Shown here piece by piece: positions 5,060-5,121 of a DNA stretch of 5,121 bases. Source of the stretch: RGEC01 sp964626685 (lineage in GTDB: Bacteria; Bacteroidota; Bacteroidia; NS11-12g; UBA955); the NCBI GenBank assembly GCA_964626685.1, contig CAZVJY010000035.1:1-5121 (forward strand), read 5' to 3'. Both the position numbers and the translations under genes were made by a program. Positions within the stretch are counted from its first letter, which is position 1; each line of letters starts with the position of its first letter. The notes beneath the pieces were generated by a model. It saw nothing but the letters and a program-made list of their open reading frames with translations. It had not been told where the DNA came from and did not search any database.

Positions 5060-5111
5060 ATGCCCAGCTGAGCGCAAGCTTGCTTGCAGGCGAAAGCTGG
5101 GCATAAAAAAA
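5053..5111. repeat. Long inverted repeat, 17-bp perfect arms
   Basis: TTTTTTTATGCCCAGCT (5053-5069) is the exact reverse complement of the arm at 5095-5111. The 25-nt interior has a second small dyad, GCAAGC (5074-5079) with GCTTGC (5082-5087). As in the element at 149-219, the T-run comes from the tRNA terminator and the A-run leads into another hairpin sequence on the right. In either orientation the stem is followed by A, not T, so it is not a terminator itself. Confidence 0.85.
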
Positions 5112-5121
5112 CACGGGCGAT
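5105..5121 (-). terminator. Probable minus-strand terminator, cut by window end
   Basis: Read on the minus strand, GCCCGTG (5118-5112) is followed by seven T (5111-5105), which looks like the 3' arm and U-tract of an intrinsic terminator for a gene converging from the right. The matching arm, predicted to read GCCCGTG on the plus strand shortly after 5121, is outside the window, so this is a prediction. Confidence 0.4.

Noticed and set aside
4895..5104. Minus-strand open frame across tRNA-Pro
   Set aside because: It is antisense to the tRNA and yields the well-known artefact peptide (DWIRTSDPYVPN-like) that arises from tRNA complements. No protein family supports it.
1..5121. CRISPR array or defence system
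   Set aside because: There are no regularly spaced repeats of 20-40 bp and no cas, toxin-antitoxin, restriction or other defence-like proteins. All coding regions are housekeeping or lipid metabolism.

Overview
The window looks like an ordinary chromosomal segment from a Bacteroidota bacterium. The promoter-like sites match the Bacteroidota -7 consensus TAnnTTTG (352-359 minus, 433-440, 3730-3737, 4930-4937). The genes lack Shine-Dalgarno sequences and have A-rich leaders, and the ThrRS, IF3, L35 and L20 sequences are of the kind found in that phylum. I cannot fix the genus from sequence alone.

Layout. 1-250 is non-coding and rich in short repeats: a 17-bp direct repeat, a long inverted repeat and two facing terminator hairpins. 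252-340 is a tRNA-Ser(GCU) on the minus strand, transcribed divergently from the translation cluster. 463-3593 is a compact plus-strand cluster, thrS - infC - rpmI - rplT (threonyl-tRNA synthetase, initiation factor IF3, ribosomal proteins L35 and L20), closed by a strong hairpin terminator at 3617-3643. 3644-3769 is a regulatory-looking intergenic stretch with a promoter, an inverted repeat upstream of it and a hairpin at the predicted transcript start. 3770-4891 encodes a membrane front-end fatty acid desaturase. 4948-5024 is a tRNA-Pro(CGG), followed by a terminator and a second long inverted repeat running to the window end.

How the genes work together. The four-gene cluster supplies translation: ThrRS charges tRNA-Thr, IF3 controls initiation fidelity, and L35 and L20 belong to the 50S subunit. 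infC cannot start with ATG or GTG. It must use TTG, or something rarer, overlapping the thrS stop, which fits the known theme of IF3 discriminating against its own start codon. The desaturase is a separate unit concerned with membrane lipid unsaturation. No terminator is visible between it and the tRNA-Pro.

I found no new defence system, mobile element or CRISPR array. The least ordinary signals are: (i) the same non-coding architecture downstream of both tRNA genes, hairpin / T-run / long inverted repeat / A-run / hairpin, in which the terminator U-tract doubles as one arm of the inverted repeat; (ii) the forced non-AUG start of infC; (iii) the dyads around the desaturase promoter; (iv) a GNRA-capped hairpin inside a 13-codon reading frame between rpmI and rplT.
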